Part shown: positions 1-7,308 of the stretch, one piece after another | How positions within the stretch are numbered: the first letter of the stretch is position 1 | Layout: every line of letters begins with the position of its first letter | NCBI GenBank assembly: GCA_903873965.1 | Contig: CAIQQO010000285.1 | Coordinates: forward strand, 1-38,873 | Source: an uncultured bacterium | Lineage (GTDB): Bacteria; Chloroflexota; Anaerolineae; J036; Brachytrichaceae | Direction: 5' to 3' | DNA length: 38,873 bases | Notes under the pieces: model-generated | The model's input: only the letters and a program-made list of their open reading frames with translations | Database searches by the model: none | What the model was told of the DNA's origin: nothing | Position numbers and translations under genes: made by a program

Positions 1-6
1 CACACC

Positions 7-47
7 ATGCCAGGCGCTCGGCGCTCCTTATCGGATATACCTGGCAT
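7..47. terminator. Possible hairpin at the window edge
   Basis: Arms ATGCCAGG (7-14) and CCTGGCAT (40-47) are perfectly complementary around a 25-nt loop. On the plus strand the stem is followed by a weakly T-rich run (TTTCTGTTG), so it could end a plus-strand gene lying left of the window. No gene is visible in positions 1-121. The long loop and weak T-tract make this uncertain. Confidence 0.25.
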
Positions 48-121
48 TTCTGTTGACGCCAATCAACCTCGCCATTGATCTGTCACACACCGCCGATTAT
101 GCCGACTGCGGCAAGTCCGTA

Positions 122-1168
122 TTACCGTGAACTCTCCAGGATGTCGCGCGCATCTCGCACAAATTGCTGTCCCGCCGTCGTAATCACGCGCCCCTTCGAT
201 GTAATGCTGATGTACTGCTTGAGCAGCAGGAACGGTTCGATGTCTTCCGAAATGCGCGCGCCGTCAAGATCGTGCATGACCTGCTCAATGAGCGACTCGC
301 CCACCGGACGCCGCTCACGGTACAACAGTTCCATGTAGCGCAGATCATCGCGGGTTGTGCCGTTCGCAAACATGACGCCGCGCCCATTCATCACGCGACG
401 CACACACCCACGCACATCGGCGTGACCATCGAGCATCAATTCCTCGGCAACTTCCTCAGCCATGGTGAAGGCTTGCCGCGGCACACACCGGCTGCACGCC
501 GATATCGTTGTCACCGCCTCCTCCGGCAAATCCGGGTAACGCGCCCGAACCATCACGGCAACTTCTTCAACCGTGTACCGAGATAGCGAAATCTCGATGC
601 AGCGCGAACGAAAGGCGCGATCAAGATCGCTCGGTTTCGTCGTCGCAAACACCCACACGGTTTTCTTGACCGAGGCCATGCGGCGTCGCCCACCTTCGCC
701 ATCCAACATCATCATCCGGTCATCGGCTTCCAACAATGTCAGAAAAGCTTCCTGCGTGCGCTCACTCATCATGTGAACCTCATCGATAAACACGCCGAAA
801 GCCGGGTAGTCAAAAACGGGAATCGTGGCGCTATCGCCTGGACGCCGCACCGGGTTAAGATTTTGCGCCAGGAGCGCCTCGTCAATCATGGCAAACAGCT
901 TTTCGCGCGTTTTGACACCGCGCCCGTCCAGTCGGATGAACGGTACACCCAGGGTCGCCATCGTGCGCCGCGCGATTTCGGTTTTGCCCGTCGATGGGCT
1001 GCCTTGCAACAAGAAAACCCGGCTGAGGCTGGGCGGCTCTGGTGGTTTGGCCGTGGCCAGAGCCACGATCAACGCACGCTTGATAGAGTAAATTGCGTCC
1101 TTGTTGCCCACAAAGCCACTGAATCCCGCTTCGACGTGAGCGCGCGCCGCCTGTACCTGATCACTCAT
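122..1168 (-). CDS. RuvB-like AAA+ ATPase
   Basis: AAA+ ATPase with a RuvB-type layout. From the ATG at 1168, the Walker A motif GSPSTGKT is at about residues 56-63, Walker B (FIDE) at about 127-130, a sensor-1-like FATTKPSDLD follows, and AFRSRC supplies a likely arginine finger. The last about 70 residues (DIEPFLLLKQYISITSKGR) match the winged-helix end of RuvB (DIEPYLL..G.I.RT.RGR), which binds DNA. RuvB drives Holliday-junction branch migration with RuvA; no ruvA or ruvC is nearby, so this may be a paralogue working on another target. An in-frame ATG at 1201 would add 11 residues; neither start has a Shine-Dalgarno sequence. The fold is sure, the role is not. Confidence 0.75.
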   Translation of the reverse strand: MSDQVQAARAHVEAGFSGFVGNKDAIYSIKRALIVALATAKPPEPPSLSRVFLLQGSPSTGKTEIARRTMATLGVPFIRLDGRGVKTREKLFAMIDEALLAQNLNPVRRPGDSATIPVFDYPAFGVFIDEVHMMSERTQEAFLTLLEADDRMMMLDGEGGRRRMASVKKTVWVFATTKPSDLDRAFRSRCIEISLSRYTVEEVAVMVRARYPDLPEEAVTTISACSRCVPRQAFTMAEEVAEELMLDGHADVRGCVRRVMNGRGVMFANGTTRDDLRYMELLYRERRPVGESLIEQVMHDLDGARISEDIEPFLLLKQYISITSKGRVITTAGQQFVRDARDILESSR

Positions 1169-1226
1169 GCGCCACCAGCCCTGGTCGGCGCAACGCGACA
1201 TAGAGGATGCTCAAAGTGTTTGCCAT
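1161..1226 (-). other. Possible 21-codon upstream ORF overlapping the AAA+ gene start
   Basis: An ATG at 1226 opens a 21-residue frame (MANTLSILYVALRRPGLVAHE) whose TGA at 1161-1163 overlaps the ATG at 1168 of the AAA+ gene. A weak purine stretch (GAGAAG) lies about 10 nt upstream. The arrangement would suit translational coupling, but such a short frame may be chance. Confidence 0.2.
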
Positions 1227-1390
1227 TTTCTTTATCTTCTCGTTAGGGTGAACTCGCGTTGCCAGAATGCTTTATCGCTGTTGTCACGATATCGACGGCA
1301 TGATTCAAGCAGTAGCCCGGAGCACGTGTCTCTCATGAACTCAGCCCTCTCTGCGGTGATATCGAGCGGCTGATTATAACGCTTGCAGCA

Positions 1391-1421
1391 GGCACCCCAT
1401 CGACTCTGGACGTGGGGTGCC
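1391..1421 (-). terminator. Hairpin after the SDR gene
   Basis: Arms GGCACCCCA (1391-1399) and TGGGGTGCC (1413-1421) form a perfect 9-bp stem with a 13-nt loop, 22 nt beyond the stop codon of the SDR gene. No T-tract follows on either strand, so it may protect a 3' end rather than terminate by itself. The rest of 1227-1390 shows no gene. Confidence 0.45.
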
Positions 1422-1443
1422 CTCAGATACGATGGTCTGCGCT

Positions 1444-2241
1444 CTATGCCGTTCCCGCAAACGTCGAGGTGTCGCCCAACCCCTCGCTGCCGAGGCCGAG
1501 ATAGCCGCCGTCGACAGGCAATTCTGTGCCAGTAATGAAGCTGGCGTCGTCGCTACACAGGAACAACGCGGCGCGCGCCACTTCGCGCGGCTCGCCTAGT
1601 CGCCGCAGCATGTGATAGCGCCCCCATATGGGTTCCCACTTGGCGCGGTCGCCGTTGGCAGCCTTGGCCACTTCGGGCGTCCAGATCCAGCCGGGGCTGA
1701 TGATGTTAACGCGGATGTGATACGGCGCAAGATCGAGCGCCTGGCACTTGCTCATCGTCACGATGGCTCCTTTGCAGGCGTTATACGTCCAGCGGTTCTG
1801 TTGCGCGACGTGCGCCGAAATGCTGGCGGTATTCACGATTGCGCCGCCGCCGACAGCCTTCATCGGCTCGAAGCACGCCTGCACCATGTTGGCATAGCCA
1901 CGCACATTCACACCCAGGCTGCGCTCCCAGTCGGCTGTCGTCACATCCAGCCCTTTGGCGATAAAGCTAACGGCACAATTCACCAGAAAGTCCACCCGTC
2001 CGAATTGCTCAGCCACCTGATGCACCGTCGCGTGGCACAGATCAGCATCCGAGACATCCACGCGCCGAAATTCTGCCTTGGCACCTTCTGCGCGTAGCTG
2101 CTCGGCCACTTGCTGACCACCAGCCTCGTTGACATCAAAAATCACAGCGATTGCACCGCCTAGCGCAAACTCGCGCGCTGTCGCCGCGCCAATACCCGAC
2201 GCCGCACCCGTCACAATCGCCACTTTATTGTTCCAGTCCAT
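1444..2241 (-). CDS. SDR family NAD(P)-dependent oxidoreductase
   Basis: Classical short-chain dehydrogenase/reductase, 265 residues (family about 250). The N-terminal cofactor motif TGAASGIG is at residues 11-18, Asn112 lies in VNVRG, the catalytic serine is Ser140 and YNACK gives Tyr153 and Lys157. NCA at 88-90 replaces the usual NAG. The C-terminal PVDGGYLGLG is typical. An acidic residue (FDVNEA, Asp36) at the end of beta-2 favours NAD(H) over NADP(H). Substrate cannot be told; such enzymes often oxidise sugars or hydroxy acids. The start is fixed by AGGAGG seven bases upstream of the ATG. It stands alone between two hairpins, so is probably a single-gene transcript. Confidence 0.93.
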   Translation of the reverse strand: MDWNNKVAIVTGAASGIGAATAREFALGGAIAVIFDVNEAGGQQVAEQLRAEGAKAEFRRVDVSDADLCHATVHQVAEQFGRVDFLVNCAVSFIAKGLDVTTADWERSLGVNVRGYANMVQACFEPMKAVGGGAIVNTASISAHVAQQNRWTYNACKGAIVTMSKCQALDLAPYHIRVNIISPGWIWTPEVAKAANGDRAKWEPIWGRYHMLRRLGEPREVARAALFLCSDDASFITGTELPVDGGYLGLGSEGLGDTSTFAGTA

Positions 2242-2315
2242 ATTCTTGCCTCCTGCTTTCGCTTTCGCGTCTGATCTTTAGCCACTGGTTTCTGTCGATA
2301 CTCTTTATACCAAAA

Positions 2316-2350
2316 AAGCCGCGCTGGTTATAGATAAACCAGCGCGGCTT
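2316..2350 (-). terminator. Intrinsic terminator of the small lipoprotein gene
   Basis: Arms AAGCCGCGCTGGTT (2316-2329) and AACCAGCGCGGCTT (2337-2350) form a perfect 14-bp stem with a 7-nt loop. On the minus strand the stem runs straight into TTTTTTGG, the classic U-tract. It lies about 30 nt after the stop of the lipoprotein gene and insulates the downstream SDR gene. Confidence 0.9.
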
Positions 2351-2380
2351 CACGGTATAGACAACGACACCAAATTAAAA

Positions 2381-2806
2381 TCAGGGCACCTTACAACTGA
2401 CGTTCAGCACTTTCCACGCATCGCCATCTTTCTGGATCTGCACGGTCATGTCGCCCACTTTCGGCGTGCCACTATCATCCGATAGATTGCACTTGCCTGT
2501 CAGTGAGCCGACGCCGTTCTCAATATTGGTCGAGTTAATCGACTGGCTGCTGAACTTGCGATCAACAAATTGCGCCTTCAGGCCGGCTGCCATATCGCCG
2601 GACTGTTGTGAACGAGAGTGCATCAATGCGGCAGCGCCTGTAGCATTCCCCTTGTCCAACTCGGCCAGGAAAGCCTTGCCGGCAGTACTGATATCGGTCA
2701 AGTCATTGACCACGCTGCAGCCTGACAGAAAAAGCAGACACAGGGTGACTACGCTAAACAACTTCGAAAGCACGGGGAACTTCGGCATACGTAACACGTT
2801 AACCAT
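2381..2806 (-). CDS. Small lipoprotein, DUF4878-like
   Basis: 141-residue secreted lipoprotein. The N-terminus has basic residues (MPKFPVLSK), a hydrophobic stretch and the lipobox LSGC at about residues 27-30, so Cys30 would be lipidated and the protein anchored on the outer face of the membrane. The mature part resembles DUF4878/NTF2-like lipoproteins: a helical FLAELDKGNATGAAALM segment, then strands ending in KDGDAWKVLNVSCKVP. Function unknown. The start at 2806 is supported by AGGAG six to seven bases upstream; the in-frame Met at residue 7 is less well placed. The gene is monocistronic, ending in a strong terminator. Confidence 0.8.
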   Translation of the reverse strand: MVNVLRMPKFPVLSKLFSVVTLCLLFLSGCSVVNDLTDISTAGKAFLAELDKGNATGAAALMHSRSQQSGDMAAGLKAQFVDRKFSSQSINSTNIENGVGSLTGKCNLSDDSGTPKVGDMTVQIQKDGDAWKVLNVSCKVP

Positions 2807-2949
2807 GACAAACTCCTGATGAAACGACCAGCGCCTTCACTGGCCCAACTACACAACCATTACAGTGACAATCCTTGTCGAATTGGCGCAAGTTTAGCAC
2901 AAAACTATGTGTTTTTGCGGTATCACTGAGGGCGTTTGGGGGTTCGTGT

Positions 2950-4119
2950 CTACCCCGTTATCCACATTTCCATAAACCGCACATATTTGATGCACATCCG
3001 GCCGCGATAGGAATAGGCCACGTGAATCTGGCCATCGCCGGTCTGCGTGATGCATGGATAAGCATCCTGCCGATTAAAGCGTCGGTTAGCATCGCCGCGG
3101 AAGCCGTCGCCCATGTCTATATCGCGCACCCATGGCCATGTCATCCCGCCATCCTCCGACAACGCAATGGATACCGGGTAGCGTTCCTGCGGCCATATGG
3201 CTTTGCCGGTCAAAAGAGCCTCTCCCACGTCGCGCGCCGAGAAACGGTTGAAAACGATGGCCACTCGTCCCGATGTCAGCCGGATCGCCTGAATGCTGGC
3301 GTTGTTATTAGGCAATGGCGTTGCTTCCGGCGTCGTCCAAGTGTGGCCACTGTCAGTTGATCGGCTGCGGTAAATACGGTCAGCTAACCGGCTACGCATG
3401 AAGGCAATCAACTCACCTGCGCCAAGATCAATGACGGAGGCATGCACGCGTCCTGTGCTGCCTGCTATCGGAAACTCATGCCATGTTTTGCCCTCATCTG
3501 CCGAAATCTGCACAACGCAGTAATCATTCAGATGGCCACTGCCATCATCTGGGCTGTAGTACATCGGGAACAACCACTGTCCATCGCTCATCACCACCAT
3601 CGGCTGGCGACAGAACGATGATGGCAGCGCAAACGGCGTATCCACCGTGCTCCAGTGCTGCCCGCCGTTGTCCGAGGTGCGATGCCGAATCACGGCAGTA
3701 CCCTGCAGAATGAACGGCCCTTCGGCTTCGCCGCGCGCAACCCGTGCCAGCCATTCTTCTTCCGCACAACCGCGCGTCTGTTGCGCGCTGAAGTAGATAT
3801 GCAGCCGTTCTGCGGGATCAACAAACAAGACGGGGTTCTGCTGTGACCGCTGTGGGTCGACCATGACATCGGCCGGCGCCTGCCATTGTGGCGTGTCCAC
3901 TGGTAAACGCGATATCACAGGGCGAATGCGCGACATACCTTCTTTCTGACCCGCGAACCATGTACACAATAGATCGCCATTGGGCAGGATCGCAAAGTTC
4001 GGCGCGTGGTTTTCCATTCCTGCCGAAGGGATGTACGCCTCAACCAGCCCGTGATCGGCGTGGCTGCGGAACAGTTGGCCGTCGGCAACATAATCATGCA
4101 AATCAGTGATGGTCATCAT
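2950..4119 (-). CDS. Sialidase/BNR-repeat protein (exo-alpha-sialidase superfamily)
   Basis: About 389 residues with four Asp-box (S-x-D-x-G-x-T-W) repeats, near residues 149-156 (SDNGGQHW), 206-213 (SADEGKTW), 254-261 (STDSGHTW) and 321-328 (SEDGGMTW), the hallmark of a six-bladed sialidase propeller. SRIRPVISR near residue 63 and NPVLFVDP near 95 fit the same fold. Many bacterial members act on sugars other than sialic acid, so the substrate is open. No signal peptide is visible, so it is probably cytoplasmic. AGGAG lies eight bases before the ATG at 4119 (a second ATG follows at once); a TTG at 4125 would sit too close to it. It is divergent from an MFS transporter, which may import its substrate. 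Confidence 0.85.
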   Translation of the reverse strand: MMTITDLHDYVADGQLFRSHADHGLVEAYIPSAGMENHAPNFAILPNGDLLCTWFAGQKEGMSRIRPVISRLPVDTPQWQAPADVMVDPQRSQQNPVLFVDPAERLHIYFSAQQTRGCAEEEWLARVARGEAEGPFILQGTAVIRHRTSDNGGQHWSTVDTPFALPSSFCRQPMVVMSDGQWLFPMYYSPDDGSGHLNDYCVVQISADEGKTWHEFPIAGSTGRVHASVIDLGAGELIAFMRSRLADRIYRSRSTDSGHTWTTPEATPLPNNNASIQAIRLTSGRVAIVFNRFSARDVGEALLTGKAIWPQERYPVSIALSEDGGMTWPWVRDIDMGDGFRGDANRRFNRQDAYPCITQTGDGQIHVAYSYRGRMCIKYVRFMEMWITG

Positions 4120-4201
4120 TTCCAAAGCTCCTCCCCGATTCTAATCCTCTACCACTCATCCTCGCCCTGTGGTGTATCATCTTCGCACCCGAGGACACTA
4201 T

Positions 4202-5416
4202 TTGAAACGACTTGCCACTCTCATCTCTGCATCACTGCCAGTATCTTTTGTCGGCATCGCCACATGGTTCGGCCTGTACACCTTCGTCAATGGTTTTCTG
4301 GTCAATGGGCTGGGTTACAGCAACGAGCAATGGACTGAGGTCACACTGTGGTTCATCGGAAGCATGGTGGCATGGCAACTGGTCTGCACTGACATTGCAG
4401 CGCGGCTGGGGCGACGCAACACGGTCACGATTTCACTGGTAGCGGGCGCAGCCTTCTACATTGGCATGACGCTAACGAGCGACGGGCTGGTCATCCGCGC
4501 CCTGATGATGCTGGCCGGGTTCACCCAGGCCGTCGCGTTGGTGACATGGCAGCCCCTCATTGCCGAACTAGGCCGCGATAAGCCGGGGCGCGCGCTTGTG
4601 ATCAATCAATTGGTCAACGCGGGCGTCAGCGCCCTCACGCTGATTATCGGCGGCAGGATCATTGCCAGCGCCAGTTATCAGAGTGCGTTCATAGTCATCG
4701 GCGTCATGTGCGCCGTTTGCGCCGTGATATTTCACCTGGTTTCGCGTGAGTTCTCGGCCAGCCAGACCGAAGTCGTCAGCCTGTTGCGAATCGTGCGCAC
4801 GCGCGTTTCAGCGGGCAGACTGGCAACGGGCAGTTTCATCGTCCTGTGCGTCGGGCTGTGCCTGGAACCGTTCAACTATCTCACCGTCAACCAACTCCTG
4901 CCCAACCTCGCCCGTGATGCGCACCAACTACTCGACAGCGACATCAGCACGTTCATCGCGCTAGGGCGGTTGCCAGCGTTGCTCTCGCTCTTTGTTCTTT
5001 CGGCCATCATTGACCGCGTCGATGCGTTGAAGGCTTATGGCGCAGGCATTGCGCTGGTGGGCCTGTGTGTGGTGGGCATGGGACTATCGCCTGACGTCAA
5101 TTCGCTCATCGGCATCTTCCTGTTATATTTTCTCATCCAGGGTACCGTGTGGGGATCGAGTGCGTCTGCCGTCAATGCCTCCGTTGAACCTGCCATGCGC
5201 GACTCGGCATTTGCCATTACCAGCATCCTGCTGTCCATCGCGTTATTCGGCGTGGGCTTTGTACACAACCGCATGCTCAGCGCCGGACTGACGGTCGCGC
5301 AGGTGTTTACTTTTGCCGGCGTTATCCCGGTGTTCACCGGCGCAGGGCTGGTAATCTACTCGCTGCGACGGAAACAAGTAAAGATGGCACCCAGTCTGGC
5401 CAAGCACACCGACTAA
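4202..5416 (+). CDS. MFS transporter
   Basis: Major facilitator superfamily permease of about 404 residues with about 12 hydrophobic helices. The cytoplasmic loop after helix 2 carries an RLGRRNTV segment, like the DRxGRR motif between helices 2 and 3; the second half repeats the pattern (IIDRVDALKAYG). Substrate unknown; divergent transcription from the sialidase-like gene suggests a sugar or glycan product. Start choice: TTG at 4202 has GAGG seven bases upstream; an in-frame GTG at 4169 would add 11 hydrophilic residues but has no ribosome-binding site. The gene ends 37 nt before the convergent acetyltransferase gene. Confidence 0.85.
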   Translation: MKRLATLISASLPVSFVGIATWFGLYTFVNGFLVNGLGYSNEQWTEVTLWFIGSMVAWQLVCTDIAARLGRRNTVTISLVAGAAFYIGMTLTSDGLVIRALMMLAGFTQAVALVTWQPLIAELGRDKPGRALVINQLVNAGVSALTLIIGGRIIASASYQSAFIVIGVMCAVCAVIFHLVSREFSASQTEVVSLLRIVRTRVSAGRLATGSFIVLCVGLCLEPFNYLTVNQLLPNLARDAHQLLDSDISTFIALGRLPALLSLFVLSAIIDRVDALKAYGAGIALVGLCVVGMGLSPDVNSLIGIFLLYFLIQGTVWGSSASAVNASVEPAMRDSAFAITSILLSIALFGVGFVHNRMLSAGLTVAQVFTFAGVIPVFTGAGLVIYSLRRKQVKMAPSLAKHTD

Positions 5417-5453
5417 TGTTGCAGTGTTCTGATCCTTCGCTTGCTCATGCAAT

Positions 5454-6017
5454 TCACTTCTGGTTTGTCATCACGGGTTTGGCCATGAGGATGTCAGGCT
5501 TGCCCAGGCCATTCGCGTCCGGGACTACGCCTACGATGCGAAATCCAAGCTTCTGGTAGAACTCATACGGGTGTTTACCCAAGTTGCGGATGTTCGCGAT
5601 GTGTTCCCACGTACGATCATACAGATCAATTCCGGATAGCGTGGTGAGACCCGCCTCATCGTCTGTGCCCAAGAGTATCGTCATTCCACCAAGCTCTCGC
5701 ACACGTGCCTCCAGGTCATGCACGAGCGCCCTTCCAATACCGCGCCGTTGCTGATGAGGAGCCACAACCAGCAGGTGAAGTTCCCAGACGTGCCCGGAAT
5801 ATTGGCTGATGGCACCTGCCCAACCCAGCACCACGTCCTCGTCATTGAGGGCAAACCGGCATATATTTCCCGGTGTCATCGCCTCATGTACTTCCATGCG
5901 GGCGCTTGCCATATCCGGCCAGGCAAGCGGATTGTTGTTCTTAAAGCCTTCAACCAGCAATGCTGCGGCTTGATCAAGTATGCGGGTGTCCACAGGATCA
6001 GAGGAGACGATGCGCAT
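5454..6017 (-). CDS. GNAT acetyltransferase, aminoglycoside 6'-N-acetyltransferase-like
   Basis: 187-residue GNAT enzyme. The acetyl-CoA loop is seen in LLVVAPHQQRRGIGRALV (Q-x-x-G-x-G/A type). The C-terminal block HPYEFYQKLGFRIVGVVPDANGLGKPDI closely follows the pattern of AAC(6')-I aminoglycoside acetyltransferases and their uncharacterised relatives. It may acetylate an amino sugar or an antibiotic, but resistance cannot be claimed from sequence alone. The reading frame is open further upstream, but the ATG at 6017 lies one base after the TAA of the preceding gene, typical of coupled translation. Last gene of a five-gene operon. Confidence 0.82.
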   Translation of the reverse strand: MRIVSSDPVDTRILDQAAALLVEGFKNNNPLAWPDMASARMEVHEAMTPGNICRFALNDEDVVLGWAGAISQYSGHVWELHLLVVAPHQQRRGIGRALVHDLEARVRELGGMTILLGTDDEAGLTTLSGIDLYDRTWEHIANIRNLGKHPYEFYQKLGFRIVGVVPDANGLGKPDILMAKPVMTNQK

Positions 6018-6018
6018 G

Positions 6019-6660
6019 TTATGCAACATACAGACGACGGCCAGCTGCGTCGAATGCCCGGATATCGGCAGACAGCTTCGCCGCTGGACTGCCCTCAAAT
6101 TCACTGGCGAGTATCGAGAAGAGCAATTCGTCGCGCAACGTGCCATCCAGGGCATGCCCCCGGCTGCGCAGTCGGGCGTCGAGCGTATAGCCCAGCTTGC
6201 GCGGGATGGCAGCGCTTTTCACATTGTCCACATCACAGCGAATATCCACGCGTTCGACGTGATCCACCCGGAACGCGACGCGCGTCAACGCCGCCGATAT
6301 CTCCGTTGCATAGCCTTGTCCCACGTGATCCTTGTGAATCCAGTAACCGATCTCGCGCGCTTTGTCGCCCGGAGTGGTATCGAGGCCAGTACCGCCTACA
6401 ACGCAAGTCTCATCTTTGTTAAAAATGCCATAAACGAAGTTCCGGTCTGTGTCGAAATCAGCGCGAAACTTGCGGATCAGCTCAATCTTGGTCTGCAACG
6501 GTCGCGGTTCGCCGACTGACCACAGCATGTATGGCAGCAGATGAACGAGGCTAGCATCAATGGCGGCTTTCAGAAGCGGGGCATCGGCAGGATTCCAGCA
6601 GCGCACCACCAGGCGCGGGGTGTGAATGCCATAAGCGGGGCCGGGTATTCCTTCGTTCAT
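6019..6660 (-). CDS. GNAT acetyltransferase, RimJ/RimL type (paralogue 2)
   Basis: About 213 residues, GNAT family of the RimJ/RimL group, which acetylate N-terminal amines of proteins or small amines. RLVVRCWNPADAPLL opens the fold; EIGYWIHKDHVGQGYATEISAAL contains the acetyl-CoA-binding G-x-G-x-A element; RKLGYTLDARLR and a C-terminal FSILASEFEGSPA complete it. It is a clear duplicate of the gene just upstream: most blocks are identical or conservatively changed along the whole length. The ATG at 6660 overlaps the TGA of the upstream copy (ATGA), with GGGAAG nine bases before it; an ATG at 6669 is the alternative. Confidence 0.86.
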   Translation of the reverse strand: MNEGIPGPAYGIHTPRLVVRCWNPADAPLLKAAIDASLVHLLPYMLWSVGEPRPLQTKIELIRKFRADFDTDRNFVYGIFNKDETCVVGGTGLDTTPGDKAREIGYWIHKDHVGQGYATEISAALTRVAFRVDHVERVDIRCDVDNVKSAAIPRKLGYTLDARLRSRGHALDGTLRDELLFSILASEFEGSPAAKLSADIRAFDAAGRRLYVA

Positions 6661-7292
6661 ATCAAGCATCTTCCCATCGCGTCATAGGCTATCGTGTTGG
6701 CAGACAGCTTCGCTGCCGGGCTACCCTCAAATTCGTTGTACAGCATCGAGAAAAGATACTCGTCGTGCAATGTGCCATCCAGCGCATGCTCACGGCTACG
6801 CAGTCGGGCGTCCAGCGTATAGCCCAGTTTACGCGCGACGCCAGCGCTTTTCGCGTTAGCCACATCGCAGCGAATCTCCATGCGTTCGACATGGTCCACC
6901 ATAAACGCAATGCGGGTCAATGCCGCACCCATCTCAGTCGCGTACCCCTGGCGAACGTAATCACGGTGAATCCAGTAACCCATCTCGCGCACGGTCTCAT
7001 TCAATGTCGTATGCAGCCCGGTCCCCCCAACGACTTGGGTTTCATCATGGTTGAAGATGCCGTAGTAAAAATCGAGATTGCTATCGAACTTGGACCGCCA
7101 ATCGCGAATCCGCTCGATCTTCTGCTGAAGTGTCTGTGGTTCACCGATAGCCCAGGGTAAAAACGGGAGTAGGTGATCGATGTTAACGTCCAGAGCAGCC
7201 TTCATCAATGGCGCATCAGCAGGATGCCAACAGCGTACTACCAGTCGCAGTGTTTTAATGCGGTAAGCGGGGCCAGGGATGGTTTCTGTCAT
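6657..7292 (-). CDS. GNAT acetyltransferase, RimJ/RimL type (paralogue 1)
   Basis: 211 residues, same family and architecture as its downstream neighbour: RLVVRCWHPADAPLM, then EMGYWIHRDYVRQGYATEMGAAL with the acetyl-CoA loop, then RKLGYTLDARLRSREHALDG and FSMLYNEFEGSPAAKLSA. The two copies differ most in the loops (for example VNIDHLLPFLPWAIGEPQTL against ASLVHLLPYMLWSVGEPRPL), which may reflect different acceptor substrates. It starts 16 nt after the hydrolase gene with no clear Shine-Dalgarno sequence, so coupling to the upstream gene is likely. Substrate unknown. Confidence 0.86.
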   Translation of the reverse strand: MTETIPGPAYRIKTLRLVVRCWHPADAPLMKAALDVNIDHLLPFLPWAIGEPQTLQQKIERIRDWRSKFDSNLDFYYGIFNHDETQVVGGTGLHTTLNETVREMGYWIHRDYVRQGYATEMGAALTRIAFMVDHVERMEIRCDVANAKSAGVARKLGYTLDARLRSREHALDGTLHDEYLFSMLYNEFEGSPAAKLSANTIAYDAMGRCLI

Positions 7293-7308
7293 AGGCGTCG
7301 CTACGAGA

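Noticed and set aside
1288-1378. Direct repeat GATATCGA plus GGC and TGATT, 70 bp apart
   Set aside because: Only short blocks match and no promoter or gene depends on them; likely chance.
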